From: Bacteroidota bacterium
GTDB taxonomy: Bacteria; Bacteroidota; Ignavibacteria; UBA10030; UBA6906
Assembly: GCA_030835135.1 (NCBI GenBank)
Contig: JAUQWO010000077.1
Location: 35,748-99,747 of the forward strand
Length of the DNA stretch: 64,000 nucleotides
Direction: 5' to 3'
The position numbers and the translations under genes are program-made. The notes under the pieces were generated by a model. That model was not told the DNA's origin. It saw only the letters and a list, made by a program, of their open reading frames with translations, and ran no database searches. Positions 26,173-33,597 of the stretch are shown piece by piece; position 1 is the first letter of the stretch, and each line of letters begins with the position of its first letter.

Positions 26173-28305
26173 CTATTTCATCAGCAGAAGTCGCTTCGTT
26201 TCCACGAACGGACCCGCGGAGATTCTGTAGAAGTACACTCCGCTGGGGAGACCCGTGCCGTCGAACTGCATCGCATGGTAGCCCGCGCCCATTCGTTGAT
26301 CGACGAGTGTGCGGATCTCCTGTCCGAGGACAGTATACACGACCAGCTTCACGTCCGACGTTGCCGCCAGGCCGAACCGGATCGTGGTCGTCGGATTGAA
26401 AGGGTTGGGGTAGTTCTGAAGGAGGCAGCATGTCGGGGGGATGGTGATCAGTTCCTCCCACACATTCGCCTGGGTCACCCCGCCACTCTGGGTGCCGATG
26501 ATCGTGCTGTTACTGCCGACGGCAACGGATCGTGTGTTGGTGGGACAGTCGACCGCATTCAGGAAGTTATCGGTGATCGGTTCTGCTTCTTCCCATGTCT
26601 CTCCACCATCCGTGGTGGACATGACGACGCTTTTTACTGACAGGCCAAGTCCCACGATCACTCCGCTGTCGGCCCCCGCAAGTGAGACACCCGTGTAGTC
26701 AAACCGGGGGTCGCCCGTGACCGGCATCCACGAGGCTCCGCCGTCAGTGGTCCTCCGGATGGTTCCGCCGACCCCCACTGCAACGCCCACGCTGGCATCA
26801 CCAAAGTCCACGGCCCAGAGACGCTGAGAGGTACCACTTGCAACGCCTTGCCATGAGATGCCTCCATCGGTGGTCCGGACCATCGTGCCGGCACTTCCGA
26901 CGGCGGTTCCCTGGAGCGGACCGGTGAATGCAACGGAGCACAGATCGTTGGATGTCGGGCTCACCTGTGCCGCCCAGTTTGTTCCCCCATCGCTCGATCG
27001 CAGAATGGTCCCTTTGGTACCCACCGACACGCTCAGAGTTGGACTCGGAGACGCGACCCACCAGAGATCCTCAGTCGACGGCGTCGTGGAAGTACTCCAG
27101 GTCCCGCCTCCGTCGGTTGTGCGACGAATGTATCCGCCAGTCCCCGCGACCAGACCATGGAGCGGCGTTGTGAAGAAGACGCTGCGGTAATTCGGTGAAC
27201 TCCCCTTATTCAATCGCGTCCACCGGGCCCCTCCGTTCGTTGTCTTCACGATCGTTTCGTGCGCCCCCACGGCATACCCGGTGTTCTCGTCCGCAAAATG
27301 GACCCCGACAAGTTCGTTCCCTGCGACGTCCGTATATGGCGTGATCCACGTTGTTCCACCATCCGTGGTACTGAACGTCTTGCCGAGCGCGCCGACGAAG
27401 AATCCGTTTCCCCCATCCCGGAAACACATGCCTTCAACGATCGCGGAGGTCGGAGGGGTGGAGAAGTACTTTGCGGTCTGCCATGTCGCTCCGCTATCTG
27501 TCGATCGCAGCATTTCCCCGGTGCTAATGACAAACGCCCTGGCCGGACCAGCAAATACTGCATGCTTGAGGGGGCTATGGCTTGGCTTCACAGTGGGCGT
27601 CCACGTCGTCCCACCGTCCGTGGTTCTGAGCAGGTGTTGGGCCCCTGCTGCGATGCCTGTCAGTCCATTGAGGAATGATATTGACTCGAGCGTGGATGAG
27701 ACCCCGCTGACCCCGCTATTCGACGAGTGCCAGGTCGTGCCTCCATCGGTGGTTGTGAGGATCGTTCCTTCTGCGCCCGCGATGAACGCTGTGTCGGCGT
27801 TCAGCATGTGGATGCCATACAGCGCTTTGTCCGTGGTGCTCTGTTGTCGCGACCACTCCATGCCGCCATCAGTCGTGCGTACGACCAATCCCTGGAGCCC
27901 GACGGCTATCCCACAACCACCGCGGAGGAGTTGGATGTCGGAGAACGAGTCGGATGAGAATCCAGTGATTCTCACCCAATGCTCACCGCCATCCGACGTG
28001 CGCAGGAGAATATTGGATCCGGCCACGAGTCCATTCCGGAGATCTGCAAAACTCACAGCTGTGAGCAGCTCGGTTCCACCACTCGGTTGACGGACCCAGT
28101 GGAGTCCCCGGTCAGTTGTGCGGAGGATCGTTCCGCCGGCCCCGACCGCTACTACTGTATTCGTATCAAGAAACTGCACATCCTGCAGGCTGTTCCCCTG
28201 AGGGAGCGGATTCTGATAGTGCCACGGTGTTTGGGCGGGCAGTCTGGAGAGTGACTGCAGGAGCAGGCAGAGGATCGCGAAGAAACAGCAGGCTGAACGA
28301 TTCAT
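26173..28305 (-). CDS. Secreted Ycf48-like beta-propeller with T9SS tail
   Basis: 710 aa from ATG 28305; the track ORF starts 69 codons upstream in unlikely sequence. Signal peptide (FFAILCLLLQSLSRLPAQ). The body is a chain of about 40-residue repeats of the form GTIL(R/T)TTDGGxxW, typical of Ycf48/BNR-type propellers; at least twelve TTDGG-type units are visible. The C-terminus carries YPNPFNPTTTIRFGL, LVVYTVLGQEIRTLV and LPSGVYFYRI, the type A T9SS sorting domain. Predicted to cross the outer membrane by T9SS and act on the cell surface. Ligand unknown. It is followed by a strong terminator. Confidence 0.85.
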   Translation of the reverse strand: MNRSACCFFAILCLLLQSLSRLPAQTPWHYQNPLPQGNSLQDVQFLDTNTVVAVGAGGTILRTTDRGLHWVRQPSGGTELLTAVSFADLRNGLVAGSNILLRTSDGGEHWVRITGFSSDSFSDIQLLRGGCGIAVGLQGLVVRTTDGGMEWSRQQSTTDKALYGIHMLNADTAFIAGAEGTILTTTDGGTTWHSSNSGVSGVSSTLESISFLNGLTGIAAGAQHLLRTTDGGTTWTPTVKPSHSPLKHAVFAGPARAFVISTGEMLRSTDSGATWQTAKYFSTPPTSAIVEGMCFRDGGNGFFVGALGKTFSTTDGGTTWITPYTDVAGNELVGVHFADENTGYAVGAHETIVKTTNGGARWTRLNKGSSPNYRSVFFTTPLHGLVAGTGGYIRRTTDGGGTWSTSTTPSTEDLWWVASPSPTLSVSVGTKGTILRSSDGGTNWAAQVSPTSNDLCSVAFTGPLQGTAVGSAGTMVRTTDGGISWQGVASGTSQRLWAVDFGDASVGVAVGVGGTIRRTTDGGASWMPVTGDPRFDYTGVSLAGADSGVIVGLGLSVKSVVMSTTDGGETWEEAEPITDNFLNAVDCPTNTRSVAVGSNSTIIGTQSGGVTQANVWEELITIPPTCCLLQNYPNPFNPTTTIRFGLAATSDVKLVVYTVLGQEIRTLVDQRMGAGYHAMQFDGTGLPSGVYFYRISAGPFVETKRLLLMK

Positions 28306-28543
28306 GGCGTTTGGCCCTGGTTGGTCCAAGCTCATCAAACGGTTGCACCCTGGTGCAGTGCGACCAGGGGAGGGGTGTCTGGCGACCGGTAGGGACACCG
28401 GTGCCAGTGGGTCTCCGGGACGGGGGGAATCCCGGGCTTGCATGCGCTTCCTGATCTCGATGCAGGACAATGTAGGCAAGGGCCACGATGATGTCAACCC
28501 GGGCAGATGCACCTCCCGAGCCGGTGCGGTACGGCGGCAGCAT

Positions 28544-28574
28544 TTGACTTTCTGACCAACCCCGCCTATCTTGC
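28544..28574 (+). promoter_or_regulatory. Candidate promoter for the gene at 28611
   Basis: TTGACT (28544-28549), 17-base spacer, TATCTTGC (28567-28574). It fits both the -35/-10 form and the TTG-N20-TAnnTT form. The remaining part of the 305-base gap before it (28306-28543) has no other recognised feature. Confidence 0.5.
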
Positions 28575-28610
28575 CGGAACCTGGTATTTCCTACTCTTCA
28601 GGGGTATCCC

Positions 28611-30047
28611 GTGAGCTTCGAAAAGGTCCTGGTGTACGGCTTCGCCTTCGTCTTCAGTGCGATCGGTGTTGGCATCGGCTATGCGTCGATCGCACAATTC
28701 GATGGCCCGGATACCACCCAGGCGTGGTTGATGCTCCTGGCCGGCTGTGCCTTCGCAGGGTTCGGGATCGCGGTCTTCTTGCTGGGCTCCGCGGGCTTCG
28801 AAAAGAGCAAGCGCGCAGACGCGCTTCGTGCGTTGCATGCGCGGGAGCCGTGGATGTGGAGGGAAGATTGGGCTGCGGGAAAGTCAGCGAGCAACGCAGG
28901 CTCGAAGGCATGGTTCCTCTGGGGTTTTGCGATCCTCTGGAATCTCATCAGCACGCCTCTCGTGCTCTTTCTCCCCGACGAGATCAGCAACGGCAACTAT
29001 CCGGCCCTCCTCGGTTTTCTCTTTCCACTCGTCGGAATCGGACTCCTCATCGCCGCCGCCCGCACGACCATCCAGCGGCTGAAATTCGGAGAATCGGAGT
29101 TTGTGCTCGACCGGATGCCGGGCGTGCTCGGTGGCGACGTTGCGGGGACCATCGTGTTGCCACAGGGCGTTGCGGGCGCAGGGTCCTTCACGGTGCGTCT
29201 GGCGAACATGCATGTACGGCGCGTGAAGTCCGGAAAGAACACGTCGACCGAGGAGACCATGCTCTGGCAAACCGAGCAGGTTGTCACGCATGCCACCCCG
29301 GCAATGACGGGCGTGCCGCAACGGCTCTCCGTCCGCTTCCGGACGCCGTTCGATGCGCATCCGACCGACGAGAGCGATGCGAACAGCAAGTTCGTATGGA
29401 AGCTGACCGCCGAGGCCGATGTTCCCGGCGTGGATTTTTCCGCGGAGTTCGAGATCCCGGTGTTCAAGACAGGGAATTCTTCGCCTCAGGTCACGGAAGA
29501 GGCGATACGGAAGGAAGAAGTGATCGCCCATCCGCCCGCCATCGTGTCGCCCGAAGCGACAGGCGTGAGGATCGTTCACGGTGCCGCAGGAGGCACCGAG
29601 TTCATCATCACCGCGAACGGCGCGAGTGCCGGTTCGTGGGGTGCGGCGGTGGTGTTCGTGATCTTCATCGGGATCACCGGACTTATCATCTCCTTCAGTG
29701 GCCCCGGATTGTTTGCTCTGATCTTTGGTGCCGTGGGGGTTCTCGTCGCGGGGCTCGGTCTCTTCGGTGTCTACGGAGAGAGTCGCATCGTCGTCGAGGA
29801 TGGCCATGTGAGCGTCCGGAATATCCTGTTCGGCAAGATGTGGGGGAAGCGGGTGCCGTGCGCGAGCGTCGAACGGATCGGCGTGAGGGGTGAGGGGAGA
29901 AAAGGGAAGCATGGCAATTGCTCGGTGACATTGACACTCGCCGGAGGGAAGAGCCTGTCGCCCCTGCAAAGTGTCTCAGCGTTGCAGACCGCCGAATGGC
30001 TTGCCGAAGAGGTGCGCAAAGCAATAGTCCCCTGGCGGGGCTCCTAA
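28611..30047 (+). CDS. Membrane protein, DUF3592-like
   Basis: 478 aa from GTG 28611 (CAGGGG upstream). Four or more helices: two near the N-terminus, a pair at about 105-150 (NLISTPLVLFLPD) and a hydrophobic block at about 343-385 (AAVVFVIFIGITGLIISF). The soluble middle is beta-rich (GSFTVRLANMHVRRVKSGKN). The pattern of two membrane pairs flanking a beta domain recalls DUF3592 proteins; assignment is tentative. No linked gene; it converges on the toxin-antitoxin pair. Confidence 0.6.
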   Translation: MSFEKVLVYGFAFVFSAIGVGIGYASIAQFDGPDTTQAWLMLLAGCAFAGFGIAVFLLGSAGFEKSKRADALRALHAREPWMWREDWAAGKSASNAGSKAWFLWGFAILWNLISTPLVLFLPDEISNGNYPALLGFLFPLVGIGLLIAAARTTIQRLKFGESEFVLDRMPGVLGGDVAGTIVLPQGVAGAGSFTVRLANMHVRRVKSGKNTSTEETMLWQTEQVVTHATPAMTGVPQRLSVRFRTPFDAHPTDESDANSKFVWKLTAEADVPGVDFSAEFEIPVFKTGNSSPQVTEEAIRKEEVIAHPPAIVSPEATGVRIVHGAAGGTEFIITANGASAGSWGAAVVFVIFIGITGLIISFSGPGLFALIFGAVGVLVAGLGLFGVYGESRIVVEDGHVSVRNILFGKMWGKRVPCASVERIGVRGEGRKGKHGNCSVTLTLAGGKSLSPLQSVSALQTAEWLAEEVRKAIVPWRGS

Positions 30048-30076
30048 GCGGCGAGGCCGGGCAGGAATCTGCCGTC

Positions 30077-30367
30077 TCAGTACTGGACAGTCTCGAGCAC
30101 GGCCTGTGGGTGCTTGGCCGCCACGCACAGGAGCACCCGAGCAGCGCCTTCCGGCCTCCGCCTTCCTTGTTCCCAATTGCGCAACGTGGACGGGCTGATC
30201 CCGAGGAGAGATGCGAATTGCCGTTGGGTAAGACCCAAATGATGCCTGATCGCTGCGACGTCGGGGTCCCGGATCTGAAAAGCTCGCGTTGGATCCTTCT
30301 TGCCCTTCAGGATCTTTCCGCCCTGCCGTAAGCTCTTCAGAAGCTCATCGTGAGTGCTGGGGTTCAT
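30077..30367 (-). CDS. NadS/HigA-like antitoxin
   Basis: 96 aa. C-terminal HTH_XRE: VAAIRHHLGLTQRQFASLLGISPSTLRNWEQGRRRPEGAA. N-terminal 40 residues (ELLKSLRQGGKILKGK) are the toxin-binding style segment of NadS-type antitoxins. It follows the RelE-like toxin with a 4-base overlap, the toxin-first order known for higBA-like systems. Expected to neutralise the toxin and repress the operon at the palindrome 30691-30705. Confidence 0.85.
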   Translation of the reverse strand: MNPSTHDELLKSLRQGGKILKGKKDPTRAFQIRDPDVAAIRHHLGLTQRQFASLLGISPSTLRNWEQGRRRPEGAARVLLCVAAKHPQAVLETVQY

Positions 30368-30681
30368 GGCAACTCCTGTGCGGCCACAGCCGCTAACACC
30401 TTTAATTGACCCTTCGAGAGGTCGCTCCGTTCGTTCTTTCTAAAGGCAAAGACCATGAGAATGATCATCCTCCCTGGATGCCAGTAGTAGATGATCCGGG
30501 TCCCGCTCCGCTTTCCGCGGCCTCGGCCTGCCCATCTCACCTTGCGCAATCCGTGGCCGCCCGGGATGAGATCCCCTGAGTCCGGGCAGAGAGTCAAATG
30601 GATCTGGAGCATCCGATACTGATCGTCCGAGAGAATGTCCGAAATCCGGCGGGTGAAGACCGGTGTCTCGATGATCGTCAA
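30364..30681 (-). CDS. RelE-superfamily mRNA interferase toxin
   Basis: 105 aa, start TTG 30681. The family pattern is clear: IIETPVFTRRISDILSDDQYRMLQ, HGLRKVRWAGRGRGKRSGTRIIYYW (RelE core beta strands with basic residues) and ILMVFAFRKNERSDLS. Such toxins cleave mRNA at the ribosome. The gene precedes the antitoxin. The predicted transcription start coincides with the TTG, so the mRNA would be leaderless, which is unusual with UUG. Confidence 0.85.
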   Translation of the reverse strand: MTIIETPVFTRRISDILSDDQYRMLQIHLTLCPDSGDLIPGGHGLRKVRWAGRGRGKRSGTRIIYYWHPGRMIILMVFAFRKNERSDLSKGQLKVLAAVAAQELP

Positions 30682-30686
30682 TGTTG

Positions 30687-30715
30687 AATATACGCCAATG
30701 GCGTACTTGTGTCAA
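30687..30715 (-). promoter_or_regulatory. Toxin-antitoxin promoter with embedded operator
   Basis: Minus strand: TTGACA (30715-30710), 17-base spacer, TATATT (30692-30687). The perfect palindrome TACGCCA-A-TGGCGTA (30691-30705) fills the spacer and touches the -10. An HTH protein bound there would exclude RNA polymerase. Nothing convincing was found in the remaining 30716-31143 gap except a small stem CTGGCGA/TCGCCAG before lemA. Confidence 0.75.
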
Positions 30716-31143
30716 GTCCCGGGATCTGGAATCCTCGAACGGTTCTCATCTGCGTACTCCATGGATGAAGTGCTGGCAACGAGATCCGGCTGCGCTACGC
30801 CCCGATTGTACATCAAACCGCCAGGATCTCAACCTCACCACCGGAGCCGGTCCCGCTTCGCGGGATCCGGGTTCCGACATCTCGCTTGCCTGCGGCAAGT
30901 TCGGTCGGAACGGGAGTTGACGACAAGCCGGTCCCCACTGCTCCAATGTGGTTGTTTCTACTCATACCCCGATCCTGCATTTTTTCTGACGACACGTATG
31001 ATTTGACTTTGAAGAAGCGGTGTGAAATATTGTAGGTAACATTTACCCCCGTCACTCGTATGCTCGTCTGACCGGCCTCCGGTCCAGGGGAACTGGCGAT
31101 TCTGAGTCGCCAGGGGCCATTTTCCACATCTTCGGAGTGTTCC

Positions 31144-31707
31144 ATGATCCTTCTTGTGTTACTTGGTGCCGTGCTGTTGATCATCGTCTGGGTGATCTCG
31201 AAGTACAACAGCCTTGTGACGTTACGCGCGCAGGTCGAGAACGGCTGGAAGCAGATCGACGTGCAGCTCAAACGCCGGCATGACCTCATTCCCAACCTGG
31301 TCAACACGGTGAAGGGTTTCATGCAGTTCGAGCAGGACACGCTCGAGAAGGTGATCCAGGCGCGCAACGCGGCAACGACGGCGACGGGCGTGGCCGATGC
31401 GGCCGCGAAGGAAAGCGTGCTCACCGGCGCACTGGGGAAGCTGTTCGCGCTGGCGGAGGCGTATCCGAACCTGAAGTCGAATGAGAACGTGATGCAGCTT
31501 CAGGAGGAGCTCTCCAGCACGGAGAACAAGATCGGCTTCGCGCGTCAGTTCTATAACGACATTGCCACGAAGTACAACATCGCCACACAGGTGTTCCCCG
31601 TGAACATCATCGCGAACATGTTCGGCTTCAAGCAGGCGGAGCTGTTCCAGGTGACCGACGCCGCCGAACGGGCGGTGCCGAACGTTGACCTTTCGCTGAA
31701 AAAGTAG
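31144..31707 (+). CDS. lemA: LemA family membrane protein
   Basis: 187 aa. One N-terminal helix (ILLVLLGAVLLIIVWVI) then the LemA helical bundle: YNSLVTLRAQVENGWKQIDVQLKRRHDLIPNLVNTVKGFMQFE is shown by the motifs VENGWKQID and RRHDLIPNLV; later NENVMQLQEELSSTENKI and ARQFYND. The role of LemA is unsettled; it is often linked to M48 peptidases, and here one follows after 9 bases, so they form an operon. Confidence 0.92.
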   Translation: MILLVLLGAVLLIIVWVISKYNSLVTLRAQVENGWKQIDVQLKRRHDLIPNLVNTVKGFMQFEQDTLEKVIQARNAATTATGVADAAAKESVLTGALGKLFALAEAYPNLKSNENVMQLQEELSSTENKIGFARQFYNDIATKYNIATQVFPVNIIANMFGFKQAELFQVTDAAERAVPNVDLSLKK

Positions 31708-31716
31708 CGACCGGCC

Positions 31717-32706
31717 ATGGCGTCAGTGCCAAGGAACATCTATGAGCAGCAGGCGCAGAACAAGCGGCTGACCGTTGCCGTCCTGACCGGTTTCGTGGTC
31801 TTCGTCGGCTTTCTCGGGCTCGGGTTGGACATGTTCGTTCTGGGGTATTCACCCGGCGACTCGTACGGCCTCTTCCCTCTTCCGGTCGCGACGATCGCGG
31901 CGGTCACTCTCGGTGGGATCGGAGCTGCGCGGAGCGCGGCCGGAGGCGACACCGCGGTGCTTGCCTCCTCAACGGCGGTGCTGGTGAAGGATGACGACCC
32001 GCACTACCGTCAGCTCGTGAACGTGGTGGACGAGATGGCGATCGCGTCCGGCCTTCCGCGGCCGAAGATCTACACGATCCCGGACCCGGATCCGAATGCG
32101 TTCGCAACCGGCATGAGTCCTGATCGTGCGTCGATCGCGGTGACGGAAGGACTCGTGGAGAAGCTGAACCGCGACGAGCTCCAGGCGGTGGTCGCGCACG
32201 AGATGGGCCACATCCGGAATCTGGACATCCGCCTGATGACGGTCGTTGCCGCACTCATAGGCACCATCCTGCTGATGAGTGAATTCGGAACCCGCATGAT
32301 GCGCTTCGGCGGCGGACGAAGCGGTGGACGGAAGAGCGGCAAGGATTCGGGTGGGGGACTGGGGATCCTGATGGTTGTGTGGATCGTCGCCCTCATCCTG
32401 GCTCCGATCATCTCGCAGCTGCTGGCGATGGCGGTCTCACGTCAGCGTGAGTACCTCGCCGATGCATCGGCCGCGGAACTGACGCGGAATCCGCTCGCCC
32501 TGGCATCGGCGCTCGAAAAGATCGACGGTGCGGTGGAGCCCACCCGGGCGATCAAGAAGGGGACCGCGCACCTTTGCATCGCCGATCCCCTCGGACGTCC
32601 GGCGAACGAGCGGGAAGGGATCGGGGCCGATCTCTTCGCCACGCATCCGCCGATCGCAAAGCGCATTGCACTGTTGCGTGGCATGGCGTACCAGAAGACC
32701 GCATAA
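31717..32706 (+). CDS. htpX: HtpX-like M48 membrane metalloprotease
   Basis: 329 aa. Two N-terminal helices, zinc motif VVAHEMGHIRN (HExxH), two more helices, and the downstream Glu ligand in SRQREYLADASAAEL. The NAFATG motif is in DPNAFATGMSP. A Gly/Arg-rich linker (GGGRSGGRKSGKDSGGG) interrupts the region after the third helix. Likely degrades misfolded membrane proteins. Cotranscribed with lemA. Confidence 0.9.
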   Translation: MASVPRNIYEQQAQNKRLTVAVLTGFVVFVGFLGLGLDMFVLGYSPGDSYGLFPLPVATIAAVTLGGIGAARSAAGGDTAVLASSTAVLVKDDDPHYRQLVNVVDEMAIASGLPRPKIYTIPDPDPNAFATGMSPDRASIAVTEGLVEKLNRDELQAVVAHEMGHIRNLDIRLMTVVAALIGTILLMSEFGTRMMRFGGGRSGGRKSGKDSGGGLGILMVVWIVALILAPIISQLLAMAVSRQREYLADASAAELTRNPLALASALEKIDGAVEPTRAIKKGTAHLCIADPLGRPANEREGIGADLFATHPPIAKRIALLRGMAYQKTA

Positions 32707-32847
32707 GGGCGGTGCAGCACGTGCGACCGTCCTGCGTCCCGCATCGGACCACTGGGACCCGGATGTTCTGCAGGAGCGGTCGCGCACGCGGGACCGCCCG
32801 CTCTTCTTTTCCCATCAGTACAACCCTAATCATGATCGGAGGTCAGC

Positions 32848-33525
32848 GTGAGTAGTCTGTTCCAGTTCGGCGAACGGGTGCAAGGATACACCATCCCGGT
32901 GGTCAATGAACGCGAGGTCCGTGCGGCGGCAGGTATCCTGTTTCTGGCAACGTTTCTGTCACTGATGTTCATCATGTTCGATCTGCAGTTCATGCCCATC
33001 AAGTACGTCATCACGCTGTTCCTGTCGGACTTTCTGATACGCGTGTTCATCAATCCGAAGTACGCCCCGACGCTCATCCTTGGCCGCCTGGTCGTCCGCA
33101 ATCAGACACCGGAGTATGTCGGCGCACAACAGAAGAAATTCGCGTGGGGGATCGGCGTCCTTCTCGCCGCTACCATGTTCGTCCTCATGGTGGTCCTGAA
33201 CACCTATAGCATCATCAGCGGCCTGATCTGCCTCGTGTGCCTGATCTTCCTGTTCTTCGAGTCCGCGTTCGGGATCTGTCTCGGCTGCATGGTCTATCCC
33301 TGGATCTACAAGGAGAAGGCGCAGTACTGTCCGGGCGAAGTGTGCGATGTGAAGGCGAAGCACGAGATCCAGAAGACCTCATGGAAGCAGGCGCTGGTCC
33401 TGGCTGGCTTCATCGTCTATACCGTCGGGGTGGTATACGCCGTGAACGCGAACGCGTCCGCCATGCCCCATGCGCTCTTCGGTCCGGAAACGATCGCACA
33501 TCCGGCTCCGCAATCGCCGCACTAA
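32848..33525 (+). CDS. DUF4395 family membrane protein
   Basis: 225 aa from GTG 32848 (CGGAGGTCA upstream). Four to five helices. DUF4395 marks: VNEREVRAAAGILF at the N-terminus, FLIRVFINPKYAP, KFAWGIGVLL and the conserved FGICLGCMVYPW with a CxxC pair. Function unknown; the CxxC in a membrane protein hints at redox or metal chemistry. No operon partner. Confidence 0.75.
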   Translation: MSSLFQFGERVQGYTIPVVNEREVRAAAGILFLATFLSLMFIMFDLQFMPIKYVITLFLSDFLIRVFINPKYAPTLILGRLVVRNQTPEYVGAQQKKFAWGIGVLLAATMFVLMVVLNTYSIISGLICLVCLIFLFFESAFGICLGCMVYPWIYKEKAQYCPGEVCDVKAKHEIQKTSWKQALVLAGFIVYTVGVVYAVNANASAMPHALFGPETIAHPAPQSPH

Positions 33526-33597
33526 GCCGGTAAGGCTCACGTCATCAATGGCCGGACCCACCGGAGGTCCGTCGTACCAATCGCAACAGGCTCCTGC

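Noticed and set aside
28571-29893. 440-aa plus-strand ORF overlapping the DUF3592-like gene
   Set aside because: Arg-rich out-of-frame shadow of the gene at 28611-30047, which has a GTG start, promoter and membrane helices.
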